64,000 bases of DNA from Sulfurovum indicum (GTDB lineage: Bacteria > Campylobacterota > Campylobacteria > Campylobacterales > Sulfurovaceae), in NCBI RefSeq assembly GCF_014931715.1, contig NZ_CP063164.1, positions 744,001 to 808,000 of the forward strand, given 5' to 3'. The notes under the pieces are model-generated. The model was not told the DNA's origin. It ran no database searches and worked only from the letters and a program-made list of their open reading frames with translations. A program made the position numbers and the translations under genes. Of this stretch, positions 1 through 10,298 are shown one piece after another; within the stretch, counting starts at the first letter, position 1, and the number at the start of each line of letters is the position of its first letter.

Positions 1-798
1 TATACAGCATCATTAAAAGCATTCCAAAATGCTAAACAAGAGGCCGTAATACGTATTCATCATGAAGAGATGATGAATATTCCATCCGAGTCGATCGATT
101 ATGCTGTCATGGAAAAAAGCGACAGGGTAAAGGTCGTTCCCGCAGACATTGACTGGAGCGATCTTGGAAGCTTCGATGCACTTTACGAAGAATTGCCGAA
201 AGATGAAAATAGTAATTCGTCATTAGTGCTTAGTGATTCGAAAAAAGAACATAAGGCTAATGACCAATTACCAATTACCAATCATGCAACAGGTAATTTG
301 ATCATTTCGGAGAAACAAGTTGCCGTTGTCGATGTAGATGACCTTATCATCATCGACACTGCAGATGCCTTGCTCATCTCAAAAAAAGGATCTTCCCAAA
401 AGGTCAAGGAGGTTGTTAAAACGCTTAAAGAGAGAAACTCTGAACTGCCAAACATTCATGTGACTGCACACAGACCATGGGGTACCTATACCATACTCGA
501 TGAATCAAATGGCTACAAGGTCAAACGTATCGTTGTTAAACCCGGGAAACGTCTCTCTTTGCAAAAACACTATCACCGTTCAGAACACTGGGTTGTTGTA
601 AGTGGTACGGCCATAGTAACCCAGGGAACGGAAACGTATGCCGTCAGGGCCAACGAATCCACCTATATTCCCATCGGAGAGATACACCGCCTTGAGAATG
701 TCGGGAAGATTCCGCTGGTAATGATAGAGGCACAGGTAGGTGAGTATGTGGGGGAAGATGACATCGTTCGGATGGAGGATGACTTTAAGAGAGCATAG
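1..798 (+). CDS. manC: Mannose-1-phosphate guanylyltransferase / mannose-6-phosphate isomerase, C-terminal part (5' end outside window)
   Basis: The reading frame is open from base 1, so the gene is cut by the window edge; 265 residues remain. The first part is the end of the nucleotidyltransferase domain (DWSDLGSFDALYEEL). It is followed by the left-handed helix linker and by a type II phosphomannose isomerase cupin (about residues 155-265) with metal ligands in KHYHRSEHW and GEIHRLEN. The family makes GDP-mannose, the precursor used by gmd and fcl just downstream. Residues roughly 70-96 (NSNSSLVLSD through QLPITNHATG) are extra compared with the usual linker and are encoded by two 7-nt repeat arrays (211-238 and 264-284). 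Family assignment is firm; how the insert affects the enzyme is unknown. Confidence 0.93.
   Translation, partial: YTASLKAFQNAKQEAVIRIHHEEMMNIPSESIDYAVMEKSDRVKVVPADIDWSDLGSFDALYEELPKDENSNSSLVLSDSKKEHKANDQLPITNHATGNLIISEKQVAVVDVDDLIIIDTADALLISKKGSSQKVKEVVKTLKERNSELPNIHVTAHRPWGTYTILDESNGYKVKRIVVKPGKRLSLQKHYHRSEHWVVVSGTAIVTQGTETYAVRANESTYIPIGEIHRLENVGKIPLVMIEAQVGEYVGEDDIVRMEDDFKRA
211..284 (+). repeat. Two heptanucleotide arrays inside manC
   Basis: Positions 211-238 read as AGTAATT, CGTCATT, AGTGCTT, AGTGATT, four units in 7-nt phase. Positions 264-284 read as CCAATTA, CCAATTA, CCAATCA. Both lie in frame in the linker between the two manC domains and encode residues not expected in the family. 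Confidence 0.75.
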
Positions 799-832
799 TG
801 TTAAGGGGTATGAGCTAAGGGCTGCGTGTTAC
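798..832 (+). repeat. Degenerate heptanucleotide array upstream of first four-helix-bundle ORF
   Basis: Five degenerate units in 7-nt phase: GTGTTAA, GGGGTAT, GAGCTAA, GGGCTGC, GTGTTAC. The array begins at the last base of the manC stop codon and ends 16 nt before the ORF at 849, so it fills the gap between the two genes. Confidence 0.6.
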
Positions 833-848
833 GACAAAGGAATGAAAG

Positions 849-1208
849 ATGAAATGTGAGAAATTGGATGTTTGGAAGAAGAGTGCTAGATTTTCTTCTG
901 ATGTCTATAAAGCTTTTAAGGAGTGTAAATATTTTGGCTTTAAAGACCAGATCACGCGTACCGGGCTTTCTATTCCAAATAATATTGCTAAAGGCATGAA
1001 GAAAGAGTCTCCAAAGGAACAGGTCAGGCTTCTCGATATAGCAAAAGGTTCAGCAGCAGAATTTGCAACACAAACGTATATCGATAGATCAGAAGGCAGA
1101 AAATGGATAGAAGAGTCAGAAACTATGCTCTCAATGCTATCTAGCCTTCAAAAAGTACGAAGAGAAAAAATCGTCACACGTAGTTCTTTGCACGTAACAC
1201 GTAATTAA
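849..1208 (+). CDS. Four-helix-bundle protein (S23 / 23S rRNA-intervening-sequence type), internally deleted copy
   Basis: The 119-residue product opens with [11 protein letters not shown] and carries [19 protein letters not shown], the hallmark of the small four-helix-bundle family (TIGR02436 type) first noticed in rRNA intervening sequences. That family is structurally related to Avd of diversity-generating retroelements. Compared with the paralogue at 2533-2880 it lacks seven residues (GIEIGYI) between TYI and DRSEGRKW, an exact 21-nt in-frame loss in a normally conserved turn. Its last ten residues ([10 protein letters not shown]) and the stop codon come from a heptanucleotide array. It sits between manC and gmd with its own ribosome site (AAAGGA). 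The fold may be damaged, so this could be a decaying copy. Function of the family is unknown. Confidence 0.8.
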   Translation: MKCEKLDVWKKSARFSSDVYKAFKECKYFGFKDQITRTGLSIPNNIAKGMKKESPKEQVRLLDIAKGSAAEFATQTYIDRSEGRKWIEESETMLSMLSSLQKVRREKIVTRSSLHVTRN

Positions 1209-1209
1209 T
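1175..1209 (+). repeat. Heptanucleotide array forming the 3' end of the first four-helix-bundle ORF
   Basis: Units CACACGT, AGTTCTT, TGCACGT, AACACGT, AATTAAT follow in 7-nt phase. They encode the C-terminal tail and supply the TAA stop at 1206-1208. Confidence 0.65.
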
Positions 1210-1230
1210 ACAAATACAGGAAAACAGTCA

Positions 1231-2460
1231 ATGAATAAAGAAACTCAAAATTCAACATCCAAAACCCATCCTAGCGAAGCGACAATCCCGCAGGAACGAG
1301 GACAAAACCCAAATGAACCAAAGGTGGCATTGATCACCGGAATTACTGGCCAGGACGGATCCTATCTGTCAGAGTTTCTACTTAAAAAAGGATACATTGT
1401 CCACGGTATCAAAAGAAGGGCATCACTCTTTAATACCGACCGTATCGACCATCTCTATGAAGATCCTCATGTTGAGAACCGCCATCTTATTTTGCACTAT
1501 GGAGATATGACCGACTCCATGAACCTGACGCGTATCATACAGGAGGTGCAGCCTGATGAGATCTACAACCTTGCCGCCATGAGCCATGTTGCCGTTTCAT
1601 TTGAGACACCGGAGTATGTCGCCAATGCCGACGGTACGGGAACCCTTCGTATTCTCGAAGCGGTCAGACTGTTGGGGCTTGAAGAAAAGACACGTATCTA
1701 CCAGGCTTCTACTTCCGAGCTTTACGGAAAGGTGCAGGAGGTACCACAAAGTGAGACTACACCCTTCTATCCGCGTTCCCCTTATGCTGTAGCCAAGATG
1801 TATGCCTACTGGATCACTGTGAATTACCGTGAAGCCTACAACATGTTCGCCTGTAACGGTATTTTATTCAATCATGAGTCTCCGGTACGGGGTGAGACCT
1901 TCGTGACCAGAAAGATCACCAGGGCAGCTTCAAAGATCGCTTTGGGACTCCAGGACAAACTCTATCTGGGCAACCTCGACGCCAAACGTGACTGGGGCCA
2001 TGCCAAGGACTATGTGAAGATGATGTGGCTGATCCTCCAGGCAGATGAGCCCGAAGACTGGGTCATCGCAACAGGTGTGACGACAACGGTACGTGATTTT
2101 GTCAAAATGGCATTTTCCTACTGCGGTATAGAATTGGAATTCAAAGGTGAAGGTGTTGATGAAGTCGGTATTGTTAAATCGGTTAACCAAGAGAGAGCCA
2201 AATCACTATTACTATCACCATCCACTATCACTAATCTTCTTGGAAAAGAGGTTGTTGCCGTCGATCCGCGCTACTTCCGTCCTACTGAGGTAGACCTGCT
2301 TATCGGTGATCCAAGTAAAGCAGAGAAAAAACTTGGCTGGAAACGCGAATACAAACTAGAAGAGCTTGTCAATGACATGATGCAGTCAGACCTAAAACTC
2401 ATGACAAAAGACCAGTATCTTCAAGATGGTGGATATACGATAATGAATTACTTTGAATAA
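1231..2460 (+). CDS. gmd: GDP-mannose 4,6-dehydratase
   Basis: Converts GDP-mannose to GDP-4-keto-6-deoxymannose, the substrate of fcl. It is an extended SDR protein of 409 residues, against about 340-375 for the family. The Rossmann motif GITGQDG is at residues 37-43 and the catalytic Tyr-x3-Lys at Y185/K189 (SPYAVAK); EFYRP-type motif [12 protein letters not shown] is near residue 350. Two segments are foreign: an N-terminal extension of about 30 residues before KVALITG, encoded by heptanucleotide repeats plus a GCGAAGC-containing element, and about 12 residues ([12 protein letters not shown]) in the loop before the VDPRYFRP motif, encoded by CACTATC-type repeats. A start nearer KVALITG is not available as ATG, so the extension is probably translated. 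Confidence 0.95.
   Translation: MNKETQNSTSKTHPSEATIPQERGQNPNEPKVALITGITGQDGSYLSEFLLKKGYIVHGIKRRASLFNTDRIDHLYEDPHVENRHLILHYGDMTDSMNLTRIIQEVQPDEIYNLAAMSHVAVSFETPEYVANADGTGTLRILEAVRLLGLEEKTRIYQASTSELYGKVQEVPQSETTPFYPRSPYAVAKMYAYWITVNYREAYNMFACNGILFNHESPVRGETFVTRKITRAASKIALGLQDKLYLGNLDAKRDWGHAKDYVKMMWLILQADEPEDWVIATGVTTTVRDFVKMAFSYCGIELEFKGEGVDEVGIVKSVNQERAKSLLLSPSTITNLLGKEVVAVDPRYFRPTEVDLLIGDPSKAEKKLGWKREYKLEELVNDMMQSDLKLMTKDQYLQDGGYTIMNYFE
1244..1318 (+). repeat. Heptad array plus GCGAAGC element encoding the gmd N-terminal extension
   Basis: Units CTCAAAA, TTCAACA, TCCAAAA, CCCATCC occupy 1244-1271 in perfect 7-nt phase. They are followed by a segment with GCGAAGC at 1274-1280 and GCAGGAACGAGG near 1290-1301. 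The latter resembles the common GAGCGAAGCGACAATC-type palindromic repeats of many bacteria. ACAAAAC and CCAAATG units follow before the conserved gmd sequence starts. Confidence 0.65.
2204..2235 (+). repeat. CACTATC-type array inside gmd
   Basis: Units CACTATT, ACTATCA, CCATCCA, CTATCAC are in 7-nt phase and encode [10 protein letters not shown] in a surface loop of gmd. It is the reverse complement of the TAGTGATAG arrays in the intergenic gaps at 34.5 kb and 54.2 kb. Confidence 0.7.
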
Positions 2461-2508
2461 GCGCGAAGCGCAGTGTTCAGCATGTAGCTCGTAGATAGAA
2501 TATAGTGT
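2461..2508 (+). repeat. Mini-hairpin plus heptanucleotide array upstream of second four-helix-bundle ORF
   Basis: Directly after the gmd stop lies GCGCGAAGCGC (2461-2471), a 4-bp stem with a GAA loop. Units TGTTCAG, CATGTAG, CTCGTAG, ATAGAAT, ATAGTGT follow in 7-nt phase. The ORF at 2533 starts 24 nt further on, behind its own AGGAG. Confidence 0.65.
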
Positions 2509-2532
2509 GTAAATGAGTAGGAGTAAAAGTGT

Positions 2533-2880
2533 ATGCAGTGTGAGAACCTTGATGTCTGGAAACGGAGTTGTCGATTGAGTGTAGAAGTCTATAAAAACTT
2601 TGCGGAATTAAAAGATTATGGTTTCAAAGATCAAATTACAAGAAGCTCCCTTTCGATTGCCAGCAATATTGCTGAAGGACTGGAAAAAGATTCGGCTAAA
2701 GAGAAAGTACGTTTTATAGAGATTGCGCGAGGCTCGACTGCTGAACTAATCACCCAGGTTTATATTGGTATCGAAATAGGCTATATTGAAAAGAGTATGG
2801 GCTTGAAATGGGTGAAAGAGCTTAATGATATTTCCAAAATGTTGAATGGTCTTAAAAAATCATATAAAGAGAGTAATTAA
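2533..2880 (+). CDS. Four-helix-bundle protein (S23 / IVS type), intact copy
   Basis: 115 residues, the normal length for this family. It shows ENLDVWKRS at the N-terminus, [21 protein letters not shown] in helix 1-2, [19 protein letters not shown] in the central turn, and a final amphipathic helix. AGGAG lies about 10 nt upstream of the ATG. It separates gmd from fcl just as the deleted copy separates manC from gmd, and it also has a heptad array at its 5' side. The family has no settled function. Structural kinship with the Avd protein of diversity-generating retroelements suggests nucleic-acid binding, which is inference here. No reverse transcriptase gene is present in the window. Confidence 0.88.
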   Translation: MQCENLDVWKRSCRLSVEVYKNFAELKDYGFKDQITRSSLSIASNIAEGLEKDSAKEKVRFIEIARGSTAELITQVYIGIEIGYIEKSMGLKWVKELNDISKMLNGLKKSYKESN

Positions 2881-2881
2881 A

Positions 2882-4132
2882 ATGAAAAAAGATTCTAAAA
2901 TCTTTGTAGCAGGTGGTAGTGGCCTGGTTGGAAGTGCAATTTTGAAAAATCTCAGTGAAAAAGGATATACTAACCTGATTACCAATTACCATACCCGTCC
3001 CCTACATGCTACACGCTACACGCCACATGCCGAAAAACTCGACTTGCTTGATGCTCAAGCAGTCAAAGAGTTTTTTGAAAGAGAAAAACCAGAATTTGTT
3101 TTCTTAGCTGCAGCAAAGGTCGGCGGTATTGTTGCCAACAATACCTATCGTGCGGATTTCATCTATGAGAATCTGCAGATACAGAACAACATCATTCATC
3201 AGAGTTACTTAAATGGTGTAAAGAAGCTGATGTTCCTGGGCTCAACCTGTATCTACCCCAAAAATGCCCCGCAGCCTATGCCGGAAGACTGTCTGTTGAC
3301 CGATACGCTTGAATACACTAATGAACCCTATGCCATTGCAAAAATAGCGGGCATCAAGATGTGCGAAAGCTATAATCTGCAGTATGGGACGAACTTCATC
3401 TCTGTCATGCCTACAAACCTCTACGGTCCCAATGATAATTTTGATTTAGAAAAGTCTCATGTTTTACCCGCTTTGATCCGCAAAATACATCTAGGCAAAG
3501 CCCTGGAAGAAAACAACTGGGATACAATCAGAAAAGATTTAAATAAGTTACCTATAGAAGGTACTGATGGATCAGCTTCGAATGAAGAGATCATTAAAAT
3601 ACTTGAAAAGTATGGCATAAAGAAACAATTCAACACTCAACATTGCCCAACGGAAATGCCTTTAGGTGCAACATTCAACATTAGTATAGAAATCTGGGGT
3701 TCGGGTTCCCCGAAACGCGAATTTCTATACTCGACCGATATGGCCGACGCCTGCGTCTTCCTCATGGAGAAGATTAACTTCGACGATATTTTAAAAAATC
3801 AATTCAACACCCAACACCAAACACTACCGTCAACAGATGGAAAATCCTGCGAAGCAGTAACAAAACCACTATCACTATCCACTATCACTGAAGTGCGTAA
3901 CACGCACATCAACATCGGAACTGGAATAGATGTGAGTATCAAAGAATTAGCCTACATGATAAAAGATTTTATTTGTTTTAAGGGTGAACTCTACTTTAAT
4001 ATCGACAAACCGGATGGGACGATGAAGAAGCTTACGGATGTTTCCAAGCTTCATTCTTTAGGTTGGCATCACAAAGTGGAGCTTCAAGAAGGGATTGAGA
4101 AGATATATCAGTGGTATAAGGAAAGTAATTAA
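2882..4132 (+). CDS. fcl: GDP-L-fucose synthase, enlarged by repeat-encoded inserts
   Basis: Epimerase-reductase that turns GDP-4-keto-6-deoxymannose into GDP-L-fucose. I start it at 2882, right after the four-helix-bundle stop; an in-frame ATG at 2846 only adds residues overlapping that gene. GGSGLVG is at residues 11-17, and the catalytic Tyr-x3-Lys is in [10 protein letters not shown]. The product has 416 residues, about 100 more than the usual 310-320. The excess is in at least three inserts of repeat [23 protein letters not shown] (2977-3032), [18 protein letters not shown] (3627-3683) and QFNTQH through TITEVRNTH (3802-3908). A further unusual segment, [15 protein letters not shown] and neighbours, precedes the second. 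Conserved blocks remain intact and in frame. Confidence 0.92.
   Translation: MKKDSKIFVAGGSGLVGSAILKNLSEKGYTNLITNYHTRPLHATRYTPHAEKLDLLDAQAVKEFFEREKPEFVFLAAAKVGGIVANNTYRADFIYENLQIQNNIIHQSYLNGVKKLMFLGSTCIYPKNAPQPMPEDCLLTDTLEYTNEPYAIAKIAGIKMCESYNLQYGTNFISVMPTNLYGPNDNFDLEKSHVLPALIRKIHLGKALEENNWDTIRKDLNKLPIEGTDGSASNEEIIKILEKYGIKKQFNTQHCPTEMPLGATFNISIEIWGSGSPKREFLYSTDMADACVFLMEKINFDDILKNQFNTQHQTLPSTDGKSCEAVTKPLSLSTITEVRNTHINIGTGIDVSIKELAYMIKDFICFKGELYFNIDKPDGTMKKLTDVSKLHSLGWHHKVELQEGIEKIYQWYKESN
2977..3032 (+). repeat. Eight-unit heptanucleotide array inside fcl
   Basis: GATTACC, AATTACC, ATACCCG, TCCCCTA, CATGCTA, CACGCTA, CACGCCA, CATGCCG: eight consecutive units in unbroken 7-nt phase, drifting from the AATTACC family into the CACGCTA family. 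It encodes an extra loop after the first Rossmann helix. Confidence 0.8.
3627..3683 (+). repeat. Heptad array joined to a shared ~36-nt element inside fcl
   Basis: Units AATTCAA, CACTCAA, CATTGCC run into a segment (3635-3670) containing ACTCAACATTGCCC and GGAAATGCC. The same element recurs on the minus strand at 34375-34413 inside an unrelated gene. Confidence 0.75.
3802..3908 (+). repeat. Composite repeat insert near the fcl C-terminus
   Basis: ATTCAAC, ACCCAAC, ACCAAAC, ACTACCG (3802-3829), then the mini-hairpin CTGCGAAGCAG (3847-3857), then CCACTAT, CACTATC, CACTATC (3866-3886), then GTGCGTAACACGCAC (3894-3908). Three repeat families and a hairpin are stacked in one in-frame insert. Confidence 0.75.
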
Positions 4133-5298
4133 ATGCAAAAAATATTAATCGTCTTTGGGACTCGTCCAGAAGCCATAAAAATGGCACCACTCGTTAAAGA
4201 ATTCCAGAAACATACGAATATTTTTGATATAAAAGTATGTGTAACTGCCCAGCATAGAGAGATGCTTGATCAGGTCTTAGCGTTGTTTAATATCATACCT
4301 GATTATGATCTTGATATTATGAAGCCTGGACAGGATCTTTACGATGTGACCTCCAGTGTTCTTCTGGGTATGAAAGATGTTCTGAGTGACTTCCAACCTA
4401 ATGTTATTTTTGTGCATGGTGATACATCAACGACTTTTGCAGCATCCTTGGCAGCTTTTTATCAGCAGATCAAAGTAGCACATATTGAAGCAGGGCTTAG
4501 AACAGGAGATATCTACTCTCCATGGCCTGAAGAAGCGAATCGTCAGCTTACTACACAGATCACAGCCTACCATTTTGCTCCTACAGAAATAAGTAAAGCA
4601 AACCTTCTCAAAGAGAATGTCAAAGAAAATACTATTGAGATTACGGGCAATACTGTTATTGATGCTCTCTTTTTGGCACTAGAGAAGATTAGAACTAATA
4701 TTGAACTGGAAAAAGAGATCATCTCTTCCATCAACAAGCTTTTACCTTCAAACTATCAATTACCAATTACGAATTTCGATTCACCTCAAAACCATAAAAT
4801 GATTTTAGTCACCGGACATAGAAGAGAGAACCACGGTCAAGGCTTTATCAATATCTGCAAGGCACTCAAAACTATTGCAGAAAACAACCCTGATATACAT
4901 ATCGTCTACCCTGTTCACCTAAACCCCAATGTTCAAAATCCGGTAAAAGAACTGCTTAGTAACATAGAAAATGTTCATCTCATTGAGCCCTTGCAATATG
5001 AGCAGTTTATCTATATGATGAATAGATCATACTTAATTATTACTGACAGTGGTGGTGTACAGGAAGAAGCACCAAGTCTTGGTAAACCGGTCCTTGTCAT
5101 GCGTGATACTACAGAACGTCCAGAAGCACTGGAGGCAGGTACGGTTAAACTGGTGGGTACAGATATCCAATTGATTATAAATGAAGCACAAGAATTAATA
5201 GAGAGCCAACAGGCATACGAAAAAATGTCAAAAGCACATAATCCATATGGAGATGGAGATGCATGTTATAAAATAGTACAATTTATCAAAGGAAGAGA

Positions 5299-5302
<4 letters not shown>
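4133..5302 (+). CDS. wecB: UDP-N-acetylglucosamine 2-epimerase (non-hydrolysing)
   Basis: Interconverts UDP-GlcNAc and UDP-ManNAc, feeding the dehydrogenase encoded next. It has 389 residues, slightly longer than the usual 370-380. Family motifs are [15 protein letters not shown] at the N-terminus, [20 protein letters not shown] and [20 protein letters not shown]. About ten residues around [11 protein letters not shown] come from a CAATTAC heptad array at 4750-4777, placed just before the conserved [11 protein letters not shown]. It starts immediately after the fcl stop and overlaps wecC by 4 nt (ATGA), so translation is likely coupled. Confidence 0.95.
4750..4777 (+). repeat. CAATTAC heptad array inside wecB
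   Basis: AAACTAT, CAATTAC, CAATTAC, GAATTTC in 7-nt phase. Same family as the arrays in manC (264-284) and fcl (2977-2990). Confidence 0.7.
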
Positions 5303-7500
<2,198 letters not shown>

Positions 7501-7501
<1 letters not shown>

Positions 7502-8634
7502 TGAATTTCATACCTTACGGCAAGCAATGGATCGAGCAGGATGATATTGATGCAGTAGTTGAAACACTGCATTCTAACTATTTGACAACAGGTCCGAAGG
7601 TCAAAGCATTTGAATGTGCTTTAGCAGAATATTGCGGAGCTAAATATTGTGTAGCAGTTTCAAACGGTACGGCAGCACTGCATCTTGCCTCAATAGTTCT
7701 TTTGAACGAAGGTGATAAGGTGTTGACGACACCTAATTCTTTTCTCGCCACATCCAATGCTATTCTTTATTCAGGTGCCAAACCTATTTTTGTCGATATC
7801 GCAGAAGATGGCAATATTGATCTTGATTTGTGCGAAAAAGCACTTAAAGAAGATCCTTTAATCAAAGCTATTTATCCTGTGGCATTTAGCGGAAAAATGA
7901 TTGACCAAAAAAAGTTGAAACACCTTAGAGAGACATTCAAGGTTAAAGTCCTTGAAGACTGTGCGCATGCCATCGGTGCAAAAGATGGTGATATTAAAGC
8001 AGCATCCTGTACCAATAGTGATGTATCTATTCTTTCATTTCACCCCGTTAAACATATGACAACGGGTGAAGGCGGTGCCATCACTACAAATTCGCTAGAG
8101 ATCTATGAAAAACTACTCATGCTTCGTACACATGGTATGGTCAAAACTCCGGAAATGAAACCATGGGAGTATGAGATGCGTGACTTAGGGGTTAATTATC
8201 GTATCACAGATATACAGTGTGCACTCGGCCTCTCTCAACTCAAAAAATTGGACCGTTTTATAGCAAGACGTATAGAGATCGCTAAGACCTACGATAAAGC
8301 CTTTCAAAACACCAACATCAAACCACTCTACACCTATGATGGAAAGTCATCTTACCACCTCTACGTTGTTCAGGTAGACTTCTCTAAACAGAATATCGAT
8401 AAAGTAGCACTCTTTAATAAACTTAGAGAAAAAAACATCGGTATACAACTTCACTATATCCCTATCAACAAACAGCCTTATTATAGAGGGCTAGGTTATG
8501 GTGGTGAGTCTACCCCTATGATGGATAAATATTATGAAGAGTGCTTTTCATTACCGATGTATCCAAAGATGAGTGATGGAGAACAATCTTATGTGATTGA
8601 CACTTTGTTTGAGGTATTAAATGAAAAAAATTGA
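7501..8634 (+). CDS. pseC: UDP-4-amino-4,6-dideoxy-N-acetyl-beta-L-altrosamine transaminase
   Basis: PLP aminotransferase of the DegT/DnrJ/EryC1 family, second step of pseudaminic acid synthesis. 377 residues. It begins IPYGKQWIEQDDIDAVVETL, has LTTGPKVKAFECALAEYCGAKY, and the PLP lysine lies in SFHPVKHMTTGEGGA, the pattern typical of PseC. Its ATG overlaps the pseB stop by one base and its 3' end overlaps the aldo/keto reductase gene by 14 nt, so the set is one translational unit. Confidence 0.94.
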
Positions 8635-9526
8635 TTTTAAAGGGCAGAAGTTGTCAAAACTAAGTTTTGGTACTGTTCAGTTGGGTCTTGATTATGGTAT
8701 ATCAAATATTGTGGGAAAGCCAACACAGGATATGGCAGATGACATCATTGCTTATCTTGTAAATGAGGGTATAAACTGTTTTGATACGGCAGTTGCATAT
8801 GGTAATAGCGAAGAGGTCTTGGGGCATGCGATAGCAGAGAAAAGTACAGTCAATCTAGTTTCAAAAGTAAAATCAGATTTATTCACTGATAATATAGTAG
8901 AAATAGTTAGTGGGTCATTAAAACGACTAAAAACAGACAAGTTATTTGGCCTTCTTTTACATGATGGCGACCTGTTATATAGTTGGGATAAAAAGAAAGA
9001 TGCAACAGTAACCTTACTGCAAGAACAAGAATTAATCCGTTATTTTGGAGTTTCAATTTATACATCTGATGAATTTGATAAAGCAATTGAAAACTCAACT
9101 GTTGATATTATACAACTACCTTTTAACCTATTTGATCAGAGAGCTATTAGGGATAACTGGTTTAAAAGAGCAAAAGAAGCAAATAAATTAATATTTATCC
9201 GTTCGGTTTTTCTTCAAGGATTGTTTTTTATGGATATTGATCAATTGACGGGAAACCTCGCTGAAGCAGGCCCTTACTTGAAAGAAATGCATACTATACG
9301 TTCAAACCTCAATCTTTCTGTTTCTGAATTTGCATTGGCGTATGTTGATAGCATTGCTACAGATGCAATCATCTTGTTTGGATGTGATACGTTAGAGCAG
9401 GCTAAAGAAAATATAAGAAGCTATAACAACCTTCTAACTATAGATCAGGCGACATTAAATATGATTTATGATTCATTTTCAGATATTTCTGGGTTTATAA
9501 CAAATCCCGGCCAGTGGAGATTGTAA
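8621..9526 (+). CDS. Aldo/keto reductase in the pseudaminic-acid cassette
   Basis: 301 residues, TIM-barrel aldo/keto reductase. Visible signs are KLSFGTVQLGLDYGI, the catalytic region NCFDTAVAYGNSEEVLG, the Lys in LVSKVKSD and LLLHDGD. It is not part of the minimal pseudaminic pathway. The position between pseC and the cytidylyltransferase, with a 14-nt overlap at one side and TAATG at the other, suggests a redox step on a nonulosonic-acid sugar or a precursor. The substrate cannot be read from sequence. It may act together with the class III aminotransferase two genes downstream. Confidence 0.85.
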   Translation: MKKIDFKGQKLSKLSFGTVQLGLDYGISNIVGKPTQDMADDIIAYLVNEGINCFDTAVAYGNSEEVLGHAIAEKSTVNLVSKVKSDLFTDNIVEIVSGSLKRLKTDKLFGLLLHDGDLLYSWDKKKDATVTLLQEQELIRYFGVSIYTSDEFDKAIENSTVDIIQLPFNLFDQRAIRDNWFKRAKEANKLIFIRSVFLQGLFFMDIDQLTGNLAEAGPYLKEMHTIRSNLNLSVSEFALAYVDSIATDAIILFGCDTLEQAKENIRSYNNLLTIDQATLNMIYDSFSDISGFITNPGQWRL

Positions 9527-10287
9527 TGGAAAGAAAAATTGTAGCTTTTTTACAAGCCAGAACAGATTCTACACGCCTACCCAAAAAAGTCTTGAAAACA
9601 CTTCTGGATAAACCAATGATCATTCAAGAGCTAATACGTGTAAAGAGATCAAGTATGATCGATAAATTAGTCCTGTTGACAAGTGAAGAGACTAGTGATG
9701 ATGAGTTGGCAAGCATTGTGTCTGAATATGGTTTTTCTGTTTTTAGAGGTTCAAAAGATAATGTTTTGGAACGATTTTATAAATGCACAGAAGCGTTGAA
9801 GTTAAATACAAATGATATTGTTGTTCGACTTACCGGTGACTGCCCTGTACATGATGCAGTTATTATTGATGAGTTAATAAATGCATTTTTAGAATCTGAA
9901 TTTGATTATATGGCTAATTGTGTCAATCCTATTTATCCTGATGGTTTTGATGTAGAAGTATTTACATTTGAAGCCCTAAAAAAAGCTTATTTTGGTGCAA
10001 AAAAACTTTCAGAGAAAGAACATGTTACGCCTTATATAAGAGACAGTGGATTGTTTAAAACAGCAGACTTACAACTAGAATCTATTCATCCAGAATGGAG
10101 ACTTACTGTAGATGAACCTACCGATTTTACTGTCATTGAAAAAATATACAATTATTTTGGATCTAATGACTTTAATTTTACTGATGTAGTTGCATATATT
10201 GAAAATAATCCAAGTATTACAGAGATTAATAGTACAATTAATCGTAATGAGGGTTATTTAAAGTCTTTAGAAAAAGATAAAATATAA
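9526..10287 (+). CDS. Acylneuraminate cytidylyltransferase-like / SpsF-type nucleotidyltransferase
   Basis: 253 residues. I use ATG 9526 (TAATG junction with the preceding stop) rather than the in-frame GTG at 9514. The start MERKIVAFLQARTDSTRLPK is the CMP-sugar transferase signature, with RLTGDCPVHDAVIID for metal and sugar binding and EHVTPYIRD later. The SpsF/PseF group activates nonulosonic acids as CMP sugars; SpsF-like members in spore-coat loci have less certain substrates. Here it is the only cytidylyltransferase in the cassette, so it most likely fills the PseF role. Confidence 0.85.
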   Translation: MERKIVAFLQARTDSTRLPKKVLKTLLDKPMIIQELIRVKRSSMIDKLVLLTSEETSDDELASIVSEYGFSVFRGSKDNVLERFYKCTEALKLNTNDIVVRLTGDCPVHDAVIIDELINAFLESEFDYMANCVNPIYPDGFDVEVFTFEALKKAYFGAKKLSEKEHVTPYIRDSGLFKTADLQLESIHPEWRLTVDEPTDFTVIEKIYNYFGSNDFNFTDVVAYIENNPSITEINSTINRNEGYLKSLEKDKI

Positions 10288-10298
10288 AAGGATGTTTA

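Noticed and set aside
849-2880. Complete diversity-generating retroelement around the Avd-like ORFs
   Set aside because: No reverse transcriptase gene and no template/variable repeat pair with adenine-specific differences can be seen in the window.
2846-2881. Upstream start for fcl at 2846
   Set aside because: The added twelve residues are the out-of-frame tail of the four-helix-bundle gene; ATG 2882 fits the family N-terminus.
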